Positions 37,720 to 49,051 of a stretch of DNA of 64,000 nt are shown piece after piece. The notes under the pieces were generated by a model. It was not told where the DNA came from. It did no database searches and worked only from the letters and a program-made list of their open reading frames with translations. The stretch is from Amphibalanus amphitrite (lineage: Eukaryota > Arthropoda > Thecostraca > Balanomorpha > Balanidae). The position numbers and the translations under genes are program-made. Position 1 is the stretch's first letter. Every line of letters begins with the position of its first letter. The stretch covers positions 124,001-188,000 of the forward strand of contig NW_024882756.1 of assembly GCF_019059575.1 (NCBI RefSeq), read 5' to 3'.

Positions 37720-38030
37720 TTGTCGTGAGACCTTGGAAACCCAGGACCTTAAAACATCCATGTGCCGCGAGACCTTGGAATCCCAGGACCTCAACATTTG
37801 CATATGTCGCGAGACCTTGGAATCCCAGGACCTCAACATTTGCATATGCCGCGAGACCTTGGAATCCCAGGACCTCAACATTTGCATATGTCGCGAGACC
37901 TTGGAATCCCAGGACCTCAACATTTGCATATGCCGCGAGACCTTGGAATCCCAGGACATCAACATTTCATGTGACATCAACATGAGAGGCCTTATAGAAA
38001 CCCAGGACCTCAACATTTCATATCCGTGAA
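37720..38030 (+). repeat. 42-bp minisatellite, about six units
   Basis: The core GAGACCTTGGAATCCCAGGA recurs at 37811, 37853 and 37895 and further, spacing exactly 42 bases; outer units are diverged. Because 42 is divisible by 3, all six frames stay open and give repeated 14-residue peptides on both strands, which explains the overlapping long ORFs. There is no sign that any is a gene. Confidence 0.92.
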
Positions 38031-38715
38031 ACCATGGAAACCCTGAAACCAGGGAAACCCAGGGGGGTCTGGACCTCAAAATTTTGATATGCAGCAAGAC
38101 CCTGCAGAATGCAGACCTTCAGTCCCAGTTTTATTATTTGTCATGGGATCTTAGGAGAAGGGTCTGGATCTACACCATCATTTTCTTGAGGGACCTCAAG
38201 AATCCTGGAAGCTGGACCATGAGGTTTATGTTGCACATGGCCACTAAGGACCCTGCACTAGGTTTTGTCTGTAAACACTTCAATAAATATCTATGGTTGA
38301 GCCGCTGAGCGACCAGCTGCAAGGGGCTAAGATAGACACATGAAGAGAAAATGAACCAGACTGTGTAGACATATACAGAGCCAAATCATTGTCATGGCTG
38401 TGAGGCAGAACTGGAACAAGAGACCCGGTAGCTTTTTACATTATCAATGTTATGGATTATGAAACTGTCAAACAGTGGACAGTGGTGGTTTGGAAAGTTC
38501 TTTTCTAATCTCACCTCACATATTTTCTGGGCCTTGTTTTCTGGGTTGTGATATGCCGGGCTTGAAGCTACTTGGAAGCTACCCTGACCCACTGACCAAG
38601 TAAGTGTCAAACTTATTTGATTTGCAAGTCATCAAATCACCATTGCGCAATGAGCATCCAATATAAGCAATGATTCCATGACAGTTCAACTTTTCCGTTT
38701 AGCAGGTTTTCGTCG

Positions 38716-38962
38716 GACAATTTTTCGTCTGCAGATTTTCGTCCGCAGACTTTCGTCTATGCATTTTTCGCCTGTGCATTTTTAAGCCCGCGGATTTTTT
38801 TCGTAAGGACATTTTCCGCCCCGTCCAGACGAAAAAAAATGCCGGACAGTAAAATACTCCGACGAAAAATGCACCAAATTAATTCGTACAGACGAATAAA
38901 TGCAAGACGAAAAAGTCGGACGAAAATCTGCCGACGAAGAACCGTCTGACGAAAAAATTGTC
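38716..38962. repeat. Small foldback built of TTTTCGTC units
   Basis: The left half is rich in TTTTCGTC and the right half in GACGAAAA. Outer ends are GACAATTTTTCGTCTG and CTGACGAAAAAATTGTC. The pairing is imperfect along 247 bp, so it is either a degenerate palindromic satellite or a small foldback transposon. Confidence 0.7.
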
Positions 38963-39116
38963 AGATGGAATTTTGTTCAGAGCCTTCAAGCTAATGTGAA
39001 TGAACAGTAAGTAAGGTTTGCGCTCGCTGATACTCTAATTCTATTGGCTTAATCGATCAGTTTTTTTCTGTGAGCGCTCGCGCAAACAAGACTTAGAACA
39101 TATTTAAGTTTTTATC

Positions 39117-39312
39117 CAGGGCCCTGCTCGGTCGCTGTTTTTATATCAGCGTGCTGTCGATTATTGCTGGCGCGGCTTGGCCTCTCATTGGTCTAACGAA
39201 TAGACCACTTGAATTCGACCAATGAGGAGCCAAGAAGTTAGCAGCATGGTCGTTGCCTGCTGATAACTAAAGGGGCTGCGAACAGAGCTCTTCTAGGTAT
39301 TATGCAAGGCCC
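39117..39312. repeat. Diverged palindromic element, about 195 bp
   Basis: The left end starts CAGGGCCCTGC and the right end finishes GCAAGGCCCT. Near the centre TTGGCCTCTCATTGGTC pairs with GACCAATGAGGAGCCAA. It looks like an old foldback MITE. No target duplication was established. Confidence 0.5.
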
Positions 39313-39779
39313 TATATACCGTATTATGTAACTGAATGTGCAGAAAATTTGAAAGCATATACCTATCCAATTCAATTTTTCAACTTTTATGAATCCTGTA
39401 GGTTTTATTTCTGGTTTTTATCTTGCCTGAAAGAATACTTGGATTTCTGTCTTCAATAACTGCAATGTGCTATCCTACATTCCTAATGATCAGGTAAGAT
39501 TGATGTGAAAGGAACATGACAATACAAAATGCAAGGTACCTATTACCTACCTATATTTTTATGAATTTGTCCGGCTAAAGAAGGAGAGATTGATATCATG
39601 ATTCATCTTTAACTTTGACTTGTGTTGAAGCTCCCCCTACCTATGTAGTATGTTGGTAAATGATAAAACCACCACAGGTTTGCATAGGTTCTGCCCCTTT
39701 CAATGTTGCTGGGCATCTGTTGGCAGAATATTTAGAGGTAAGCCTGCTCATCAGAATGTTAGTTTAAGTTCTTGTTGTG

Positions 39780-40316
39780 GGACCCTGAATACTTTGGATC
39801 CTGAGATGTATTCTTGCCGTGGGACCTTGAGGACTGTGGACCCTGAACTCTGAAGTGTATACTTATCATGGGACCTTGGGGACTGTGGATCCTGAAATTC
39901 ACGCTTGTCGTGGGACCCTAGGGACTGTGGATCCTGCAATGCATTCTTGTCGTGGGACCTTGGGGACTGTGGATCCTGCAATGTATATTGCCGTGGGACC
40001 TTGGAAACCTTGGATTCTAGAAATTGAATTTGCCGTGGGACCTTGGAAACCTTGATTCTAGAAATTGAATTTGCCGTGGGACCTTGGAAACCTTGATTCT
40101 AGAAATTGAATTTGCCGTGGGACCTTGGAAACCTTGGATTCTAGAAATTGAATTTGCCGTGGGACCTTGGAAACCTTGGATTCTAGAAATTGAATTTGCT
40201 GTGGGACCTTGGAAACCTTGGATTCTAGAAATTGAATTTTCCGTGGGACCTTGGAAACCTTGGATTCTAGAAATTGAATTTGCCGTGGGACCTTGAGGAT
40301 CCTGGATCTTGATTTT
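39780..40316 (+). repeat. 41-42 bp minisatellite, about 12 units
   Basis: Units contain GCCGTGGGACCTTGG followed by AAACCTTGGATTCTAGAAAT in the right half, and GACTGTGGATCCTG in the left half. Unit starts at 40031, 40072, 40113 and 40155 show the 41-42 bp period. It shares the GGACCTTGGA core and the period with the array at 37720-38030. Confidence 0.9.
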
Positions 40317-40337
40317 TGGTCACGGCACAAGTCTGCC

Positions 40338-41711
<1,374 letters not shown>

Positions 41712-42487
41712 TAGAGACGGACCGACGGATATACCAACATGCGGAGAAACGGTAAAAGACGGACAAAATAGAAGTGCAGATAAGAGATTGAATAAAAGAC
41801 GAGAGGAAATTATAGGGAGACTTTTGATCTTGAATGGTATGCATTTTACTGAGCTCAGGTCATCAAGTGTCGCAATGGCAGCTGTCAACACCCTACCCTC
41901 AAGTTTGAATAGGTAACTTATACCAGCGAATAATGCCAGCCTGCTCAGTACTCAGGCCAGCCAGCTCTCCGATAATCCCAGGCGGAGTCAGCAAATTCTG
42001 TCGATCACAGAGGTCAGGGATCAGTACATAATATCAATAGCGGTCTTCCCGCCTGGACCCTCTGACCCCACTATACCAGCCGCTGACCAGTGTCAGAGGC
42101 CAGACAACGGAGGCGGTTCGCAAGACGCCGGGTACTGTCCACTAGCCGCCAACTCCGGTCGAATTCGGCACTGACAGCGAGGAGGTCAGTGGGGGTCAGT
42201 GTGGGAGCAGACAGCTCACCACCTAGCAGCGCTGTTTATTCAAACCCAGACCTTTCCTATCCTATTCCATGTTATACAGATCGGACTGTTGACTTATGAC
42301 TGGATGTACGTAAAATAAACCTGTTTTCCAGAAATGTATTCGATTTCATTATATAAATGGTTGCTTGTAAATCAGTTGCTAAAAAATAATGCATTTTAGC
42401 TATGGCTTTTTGATACCATTCGTCGAAGGCATATCTACAAATAGTCTCTGAACAGTAAACTAATGACTGAATTGCATTTTACAATCA
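41712..42487. other. Unassigned sequence, no gene seen
   Basis: No recognisable exon, TIR pair or RNA gene between the GA tract and the next AGGTCA element. Confidence 0.4.
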
Positions 42488-43496
42488 TTAACCCGCGCAC
42501 CGACGGGGGGGGGGCGGATATCCGCCCCCCCTGAGGTTTTTCGCGAATAGCGGGAAAACCGCGGCGCGTAGCGCCGCGAAATTTGGTATGACTATTCCCT
42601 TATCAATTTTACACATGGTGTGCAAGTTTGAACCTCCTACCTTTCAAGGTCAGGTCACCAGGTCACTTTGAATGACCCAACCTCAAGTCACTTTTTTGCA
42701 ACTTTGTCACCGTGCCAGAGCTACAGTAGATGTCGGAGGCCTTTGAAAGTCGCAGGATGTTATTAGGTCATTAGTAGCTACAATTTGTATATCTCGGAAT
42801 TTTGATATCGGTGACCTAAGGTCAGGTCAAGTTTCGCGACCTCCCCATTATAAGTCAATGGGGGAAAAATCAACTCCCTGTTTTTACCACTAAAACGGGT
42901 CGGAATGGCCCCATATACCATACATGACCTCATATACGATCAACCTTCACTACCTTGAGGTCTGTTTTGCTGTTGGGCAGCTGTGAGGTCATGTGACGTC
43001 ATCAAAGGTCACCAAAGGTTTTTGGCCAATAACTCCGTACAGGAACAAGATACAGACGCGTGGATGGTCTCATTGTGTTCAGCTCGTCAAGACGCATCGA
43101 ATGATATACATGATGACCTCGAGGTCACGTGACCTGAGGTCAACCTTTGACCTTGACCTTTCGAGGTCAACATATATATCATTCGATGCGGATTGACGAG
43201 AGGATCACGATGATGCCCTTAGTTTGTTCCTATCTTGACTAATTCGAAAGTTATTCGAGAAAAACTCTCTCCATATCTAGCGCCGCCATTTTGACTTTTT
43301 CGACCCCTGTGACGTCATCTTTGACCTGACCTGAAAATGACCTAGTAAAAATTGTAGATCTTGACCGTGCGTATCCGATGCCGTTTACCGCTTGTCGCTA
43401 TCTTGCTTCGTTCTCGAGATCTCAGGGGGGGGGCGGTCATCCGCCCCCCCCCGTCGGTACTAAGTTGGCGCAGACCCCCGTCGGTGCGCGGGTTAA
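42488..43496 (+). mobile_element. AGGTCA-rich TTAA element, subfamily 4 (1001 bp)
   Basis: The element runs 42492-43492. TTAA at 42488-42491 and 43493-43496. Ends are CCCGCGCACCGACGGGGG and its perfect inverse at the right. Subterminal hairpins are GGGGCGGATATCCGCCCC on the left and GGGGCGGTCATCCGCCCC on the right. The palindrome GCGGCGCGTAGCGCCGC follows the left hairpin. AGGTCA hexamers cluster at 42645-42690, 42820-42840, 43105-43170 and 43320-43345. An inverted pair of ATCATTCGATGCG-type blocks flanks the 43105-43170 cluster. No ORF. Confidence 0.88.
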
Positions 43497-43550
43497 TATG
43501 CATTTAAATCAATAATCTACCCAGTTTAGCTCAGTGGCGCATTGACATTA

Positions 43551-43587
43551 GGCCTGTACACATTCAGCTGCTGTGCTGTTGTCAGCC
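43551..43587 (-). repeat. Dispersed repeat fragment, copy 1 (inverse of 54437-54474)
   Basis: GGCCTGTACACATTCAGCTG and the following CTGTGCTGTTGTCAGC match the inverse of 54437-54474 with one or two changes. In both places the fragment lies near an AGGTCA element: just after 43492 here, and about 150 bases after 54288 there. I cannot name the family. Confidence 0.7.
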
Positions 43588-43620
43588 GAAAATCACTCAC
43601 ACTATTGGCTGAAAAATTGA

Positions 43621-43652
43621 TGACGTCATGTTGCACATGCAACATGACGTCA
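43621..43652. repeat. 32 bp palindrome containing two CRE-type TGACGTCA sites
   Basis: TGACGTCATGTTGCA, two bases (CA), then the exact inverse. Each outer 8-mer is the consensus cAMP-response element recognised by CREB/ATF bZIP proteins. It could be a regulatory site or a remnant of a transposon end. Confidence 0.85.
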
Positions 43653-43776
43653 CCTCTCTGCTGCCGGCAGCATGGGCTGACGGGCTGTGCTGCTACGAGA
43701 AAGTAAGTGCAGAGATGCCGAGCCGTCAGCAAAAGCCATAAATGACGCATTTAGACACTGGTAGTGGCGCATGAAA

Positions 43777-43852
43777 GCAAATCACGTGCCAGATTTTTAT
43801 TGGCACGTGATTTTTATAGGACGTGTTTTGTGCCAGCAGTCACAAAACACGT
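43777..43852. repeat. Two adjacent hairpins with CACGTG-like stems
   Basis: The first pairs AAATCACGTGCCA with TGGCACGTGATTT around ATTTTTAT-type loop sequence (about 43779-43813). The second pairs ACGTGTTTTGTG (43821-43832) with CACAAAACACGT (43841-43852) around CCAGCAGT. They lie 400 bases upstream of the first retrotransposon ORF. Confidence 0.8.
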
Positions 43853-44258
43853 CTCGTAGGGTACGGACGTGTTTAGGAGTGGTCTATAATCTAGCATATT
43901 GTAGCGTGACTGCTGGCTTTCCATAATGGTGATATGCATCAAAATGTTGCTATTTAAACGTAGATTCTTGAGATATTGAATGTAACTTGCAAATATTTTG
44001 AATTAAGGAAAAATTAGCTCCCAAAATACATGATTTTTTAAACTGAAAGAGGAAAAGTTAGTCCAACAATACCATCGACTATGCATTGAAATTTCATTGT
44101 AAGCACGTGCAAGATGCCATGCTAGAATCTCCGTGTTCGTAACTTCAGCTACGTACCTACGACATCCTGACAACTGGTAGCAATTGGTGGAAATATCATT
44201 TCTCAAAGAAGACGTGTAGTGATATTGAATCGGATACAAATTTAAACGAGGATAAAAA

Positions 44259-45251
44259 ATGGAAGATATGGAAACAACGCAAAGTAAGGAAACAAGCATT
44301 AGAGAAGAACTACAAAGCATGAGGATGGAAATATCTGAATTAAAGCAAAGCGTAGAAGAAATGAAAAAGGCAATGAATGAGGTATGCGCCTTGTGTGCTG
44401 CGTCTCTAGTTGCCTCAGGAACCAAAATACAAGAGGGATTAAAAAATGGAGAACAGAAAGACAAAACACAGAAAAGCACGGAAGAAAACCAGGAAGACGA
44501 AGGAAAAAAAGGAAGTGAAGATGGTAGAGGAAGAGAGTTAAAAAACTCAGGAGACCGAACACCAAACAAGCAACAAAAGCAGACAAAAAGTACAGACCAA
44601 ATAGCAAGAAACGGGAAAGCTAGCGGAGCAGGATCGGATGAGAAGGCTCATTACCCTGAAGAAGATAGAAAGGAATGGAAAATAGCCAACAAGAAGAAAC
44701 GTAACACAAGAAGGAAAAACAGAGGAGCAGTGGTCATTGGCGGACCCAACGTGAGGAGGGTGGCATTTGCAACATGGGAACAATTTTCATCAGACAAATC
44801 GGTGATTTTTGAGTCTATCCCAGACGGAACTATCCCAGATGTATTGGGCAGCATGAGCACCGCAATCGAGAGATGTGAAGCTGAGAACGTTGACTTGGTA
44901 GTGCAAATAGGAGAGGAAGACATACTGGACTTCAGCCCAGATTATGTGGTAGATGGAATAGCAGCCATCATACAAGAGGGAAAAGCAAACAAAAAAGTCA
45001 AGAAAATTACCGTTTGTTCGGTAGTAGAAAAACAAGATCTAGAGAGACCGGGCCACGGAAAAGTTTCACAGCTCAATGAGTACATAGAAGAGCAGTGTGC
45101 AGTGGATGGAGCTGCATTCCTAGACCTCAGACCAGGTCTCATGGCCTGTAAATTCAACGGACTAAATAGAACTGAATACCTGTGCACTGCGGAGGGAGCA
45201 CGAAGTATCTCCAAAAATCTCTCAGAAGATGTACCAGGATTTTTCGGATAA
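44259..45251 (+). CDS. Retrotransposon 1 ORF1: coiled coil plus SGNH-hydrolase-like domain (330 aa)
   Basis: ORF1 proteins of non-LTR elements bind the element RNA; several clades carry an esterase (SGNH) domain there. Residues 12-45 form a heptad-like coiled coil (IREELQSMRMEISELKQSVE). Residues 60-155 are a charged Lys/Glu/Gln-rich linker with a basic patch (KKKRNTRRKNR). Residues 157-330 look like an SGNH fold: VVIGGPNVRRV (158-168) at block I, VVQIGEEDIL (214-223) at block III, and TEYLCTAEGARSI (305-317) at block V. The catalytic Ser of GDS is replaced (GGP), the GxND Asn is replaced (GEED), and no D-x-x-H is visible at the end, so hydrolase activity is unlikely. The start ATG has AAAAA before it and G after it. 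The domain call rests on motif spacing only. Confidence 0.72.
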   Translation: MEDMETTQSKETSIREELQSMRMEISELKQSVEEMKKAMNEVCALCAASLVASGTKIQEGLKNGEQKDKTQKSTEENQEDEGKKGSEDGRGRELKNSGDRTPNKQQKQTKSTDQIARNGKASGAGSDEKAHYPEEDRKEWKIANKKKRNTRRKNRGAVVIGGPNVRRVAFATWEQFSSDKSVIFESIPDGTIPDVLGSMSTAIERCEAENVDLVVQIGEEDILDFSPDYVVDGIAAIIQEGKANKKVKKITVCSVVEKQDLERPGHGKVSQLNEYIEEQCAVDGAAFLDLRPGLMACKFNGLNRTEYLCTAEGARSISKNLSEDVPGFFG

Positions 45252-45562
45252 ATGGGAAAGGCTCGGAAGAAGAAAAGAAGGAAGAGACAGATGATGTAGA
45301 GGCAAAAACTTCAAACAGTACAAATAAAACAAAATTTGAAACATTTAAATCTAGCACAAAGTCGCTGAATGCACAGAACCAAAACCAAGCGAGGACCTTA
45401 GATTTTGAAGACGTAGAAAATAAGCAGGCAGTGTTTGGCATCACGAAAACACAGCATTGTCAAGGAAGTACGATCACTTCACGCACAGACAGAACAGAAT
45501 GTAAAAAACACAAACAGGGAAAACAAACCGTAAATTACAATGATACAAGAAGATGCAGTCAT

Positions 45563-48500
45563 ATGCAAATAGATACACAAAGAAGGGGTATCTCTGCAGA
45601 AGCTTCTGAACCAACAATGTGTTCGAAAACGGAAGAATGTAAAAAGATGAAAAAAGAAGATGGCAGGGAACAAAAGAAAATAGCAACAACTACACAAACA
45701 CAAATTCGCAGAGGTGGTGAAGGCTGTGTTATTTTGGGAATCATCAACATACAAGGCTTTACAAATGCCAAGCTAATTGAGGTGGAACAACTGATAGAAA
45801 ACAAATATGATATATTTTGCATCACGGAAACCCAACAAAAACATGATAAATTTGTGTTCTCTGACGGCATTAAATATTGCCAGAAAATGAGAGAACTGCA
45901 TGACAAAAAAGGTGGAGGATTGTTGACACTTTTCAAAGAGAAGGAGCTAGATGTGTCCCAAAAGAAAACGAGGAATGCAGACATGATGCATATGGAAGTA
46001 AAGAAAAAAGGGAAACATTTCCAACTGATATTAGTATACATGTCTGTCGACAACAGGACTGAGGATAAAGAACGAAACATCAACATCATGGAAGAAATTG
46101 GGACAATAATCGAGGAGGCAGAAAGAACAAATGAAGCACTCATTGTGGCAGGAGACTTCAATGGACACCTACAAGGCTTAGGCTATCAAAAACAAGACAG
46201 AAATGGGGACATGGTAGCAAATTTGCTCACCAACAGTAATATGATTTTAGTAAATTATCAGCACGAATGTGAGGGCATGTACACATGGCAAAGAGGGGAT
46301 CAACGAAGTGCAATAGACTTCGTGCTTACCAACAGAGCAGGTTATGGGATGTGCAAGAAGATGCATATAGATGAAGAAAGAGAAATAATGGATATAACAG
46401 ACCACAATCTCATAACTCTAACACTGAGAATGCAAAGAGAACAAGAAAACTTCAACAGAGCCGTGACAAAAGTGACTACATATTACAGAACAGATGAAGA
46501 AGCAATGCATGTTTTTGGAGAGGAATTGAAAAAGGAGCTAGAAAAAGAATCGGTAAAAACAATTACAGAACTAGACAAGCTGATGAAGACAAAGGCGGAT
46601 GAAATACTTCTTTGTCACTATAAGAAGAAATGCAATAAGGGAAAAATGGAGCGTCCTTGGGTAACAAGTGAAATAAGAAAAGAAATAAAGAAGAGAAAAA
46701 GCATTAACAGAGCGAAGAGAAACGCAAGGGAAGAACAAGAGCGAGAATTCTTGGAAGAGGAATACAAGAGTCAGAAGAAAAAGATACAATGCATGGTCAA
46801 AGAGGCAATCACAACCAACGAAAAGAAAATTACAAAAGAGATTCGACAGAGTGAAAACAATAGCAAAACATTATGGAAGAATATCAATAAACTCAGAAAC
46901 ATTGAAAAGAAACCAGATGAAGTACACTTATATGGATTGGATGGCAAACCACTTAGCTCCGAAGAAGAAAAAACAACGCTATTGCAATATTGGACATCCA
47001 TTTATCAGCAACATGATAATGAAATAAGCATGGTATGGGACATACAAAAGCAAGAGGAATATACAAAACAACTTGCTGAAGAAAACACCAGCTATCCAAT
47101 ACACTTAAGAGAACAATTGGACATGGAAAGAGTCATTGAGCAAGAAATAAGTCCAATGGAAAAACCAGATGTGACAGGAGAGGAAGTTAAGACTCAGATT
47201 TTAAAAATGAAACCTAAAAAGGCAGCTGGATCTGATGGATTAAAAGCAGAACTATATAAGGCTCTGGTGAAAACACAAAGAGGTCTCGATACAATAACAA
47301 ACTGCCTAAAAAATGAGCTGAATGCGAAAGAAAAGCCAGACAGTTGGAGAATATCAAACACTAGGATGATCCCAAAAAACACGAAACCAAGTGTTAAAGA
47401 ACTAAGGCCACTAGCTCTTACCAACTGTTCATATAAGTTGTTCATGAGCATAATTAAGGAAAACATTGAAGAACACTTGAAAGAAAATGGACAGGTCCTA
47501 GAAAATCAAGCTGGTTTTACTAAAGGTGGAAAGATAGAAGACAATATTTTTCTTTTGAACTACTGCATAGAAGACAGCATAAAAAAGAAAAAGCCACTGT
47601 ATGTAACATCAATAGATTTCTCAAAGGCATTTGACTCGGTGAAAAGAATGGCACTAATCGAAGCCATGAAAAACTACAAGATACATCCAGATGTGATAAA
47701 CAGTGTGGCAAATGTATACAAAGATGATGTGACATACATACGACTGAATAGCCAAACCGAACAGCGGATACCAATCACAAGTGGCATAAGGCAGGGGTGT
47801 ACTGGTTCCACCGTTCTTTTCAAAATTGTCACATACATAATCATACAAGAACTTCTGGAAACCAAACTGGGTTTTCGGAACAGGAAGATATACCTCCCAT
47901 TGCTGTTCTTCGCAGATGATGGGCTAGTACTGACACAATCAAAAAATGAAATGGAAGAACTGATAAAAAAGTTGATAACAACAAGTAGCAAATATGGGCT
48001 GAAATTAAACAAGGACAAATCAAGAATCCTAATATACAACATGCGAGAAGAACCACTGGAAAACAATATTCAAGGCATAAAGATAGAAAAAGAAATGAAG
48101 TACCTAGGTGTGAAAATTTGCAATGAAAGAGATATGTTCAAAGAACAAAGAAAAAACGCCATTTACAAGGCACAAAGACTTGCAAACATGACATTTAGCG
48201 TAATAAAGAAGAGCTGCAACAAGCTGCTAATAGGAAAAACTTTTTGGAAGTCGGTTGCGCTGCCATCCATTTTGTATGCAGCAAAGGTAACAACAACACC
48301 CAAAAATGATGTACAAAAGCTGCAAAAAATTGAAAATTCAGTCTATAGACAGATTCTAGGGGCTCCTCTATATGCTCCGACGTGTACATTACGGGGCGAT
48401 GTTGGATCATCCCTCATGGAGACCAGAATAATTGAGGGACACTTACAATATATACGGAAATCATTACAAGGAAACAACAACTTACTGAAAGAAATCATCA

Positions 48501-49051
48501 GACTGCAACTTGAAGAAAAAGTGACAAGATGGGAAAAGATAACAACGAAATATCTACAAGAAGCAGACTTGAATATAGCAAGACTTGAAGGAATGACGAA
48601 ACAAGAACTGAAGGATAAACTGAAAAAATATGATAAAAAGAAGTGGGAAGACGAGAAAGAACAAAAGGCAAGCATTTCATTATATCGAAAGTGTAAAACT
48701 GAGATAAGGGAAGAAAAAGTATATGATAACACACCTGCGTCTGTATGCCTGTACAGGGCAAGATCGAACACATTACAAATAAAAAGCAGACAATTCCAAT
48801 CAATCAACCAATCAAACAGCCTATGCGATCTCTGCAGACGAGAATCAGAAGATTTGGAACATTTTTTCTTAAGATGCGAAGCGCTCAATGATGTGAGATC
48901 TGCAATTGAGCCGTTGCAACGACCACATGTGGAAGACAGCACCGAAATATTGGCAAACCTTTTATTTAGTAATGATGAAAAGCAAATGGAGAAAAATAAA
49001 CATAGTGTTTACAAGATGTGGGAAGCAAGAAGAAAAAGGATGAGGCAGTGA
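45563..49051 (+). CDS. Retrotransposon 1 ORF2: endonuclease, reverse transcriptase, zinc knuckle
   Basis: ORF2 cuts target DNA and primes reverse transcription there. From the first ATG at 45563 it has 1162 residues, but the frame is open back to about 45182, overlapping ORF1 by some 70 bases, so translation by a -1 shift is possible. The apurinic-type endonuclease is at about 56-288: NIQG, TETQ, VYMSV, GDFN (197-200), SAIDFVL and TDHN. The RT core lies at about 540-800: KKAAGSDG, RPLAL, an IDFSKAFD block with catalytic Asp near 685, SGIRQGC, and FADD at 783-786 in place of YADD. A Cys/His knuckle CDLCRRESEDLEHFFLRC is near 1087-1104. Length and order fit a complete ORF2, and no key residue is missing. 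The AT-rich codon use differs from retrotransposon 2. Confidence 0.92.
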   Translation: MQIDTQRRGISAEASEPTMCSKTEECKKMKKEDGREQKKIATTTQTQIRRGGEGCVILGIINIQGFTNAKLIEVEQLIENKYDIFCITETQQKHDKFVFSDGIKYCQKMRELHDKKGGGLLTLFKEKELDVSQKKTRNADMMHMEVKKKGKHFQLILVYMSVDNRTEDKERNINIMEEIGTIIEEAERTNEALIVAGDFNGHLQGLGYQKQDRNGDMVANLLTNSNMILVNYQHECEGMYTWQRGDQRSAIDFVLTNRAGYGMCKKMHIDEEREIMDITDHNLITLTLRMQREQENFNRAVTKVTTYYRTDEEAMHVFGEELKKELEKESVKTITELDKLMKTKADEILLCHYKKKCNKGKMERPWVTSEIRKEIKKRKSINRAKRNAREEQEREFLEEEYKSQKKKIQCMVKEAITTNEKKITKEIRQSENNSKTLWKNINKLRNIEKKPDEVHLYGLDGKPLSSEEEKTTLLQYWTSIYQQHDNEISMVWDIQKQEEYTKQLAEENTSYPIHLREQLDMERVIEQEISPMEKPDVTGEEVKTQILKMKPKKAAGSDGLKAELYKALVKTQRGLDTITNCLKNELNAKEKPDSWRISNTRMIPKNTKPSVKELRPLALTNCSYKLFMSIIKENIEEHLKENGQVLENQAGFTKGGKIEDNIFLLNYCIEDSIKKKKPLYVTSIDFSKAFDSVKRMALIEAMKNYKIHPDVINSVANVYKDDVTYIRLNSQTEQRIPITSGIRQGCTGSTVLFKIVTYIIIQELLETKLGFRNRKIYLPLLFFADDGLVLTQSKNEMEELIKKLITTSSKYGLKLNKDKSRILIYNMREEPLENNIQGIKIEKEMKYLGVKICNERDMFKEQRKNAIYKAQRLANMTFSVIKKSCNKLLIGKTFWKSVALPSILYAAKVTTTPKNDVQKLQKIENSVYRQILGAPLYAPTCTLRGDVGSSLMETRIIEGHLQYIRKSLQGNNNLLKEIIRLQLEEKVTRWEKITTKYLQEADLNIARLEGMTKQELKDKLKKYDKKKWEDEKEQKASISLYRKCKTEIREEKVYDNTPASVCLYRARSNTLQIKSRQFQSINQSNSLCDLCRRESEDLEHFFLRCEALNDVRSAIEPLQRPHVEDSTEILANLLFSNDEKQMEKNKHSVYKMWEARRKRMRQ

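Larger units (their letters stand above)
37621..40337. mobile_element. Probable 2.7 kb TIR element holding two 42-bp-period minisatellites
   Basis: GGCAGACTTGTGCC at 37621-37634 recurs inverted at 40324-40337. Inside each end a similar GATCCAGG / CCTGGATC motif follows. Each minisatellite abuts one end, and the middle holds two small foldbacks. The shared 14-mer could be the core of a terminal inverted repeat, but I do not see a clear target duplication, so this is tentative. Confidence 0.45.

Noticed and set aside
37523-38097. ORFs with a repeated 14-residue peptide in several frames
   Set aside because: A 42-bp repeat keeps every frame open; the same is seen on the other strand, so coding is not supported.
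37720-40316. Regular repeats that might suggest a CRISPR array
   Set aside because: The units are contiguous with no unique spacers, and the DNA is eukaryotic.
45474-48942. Minus-strand frames rich in Phe, Ser, Leu and Cys opposite the A-rich retrotransposon
   Set aside because: Shadows of the A-rich coding strand of ORF1 and ORF2.
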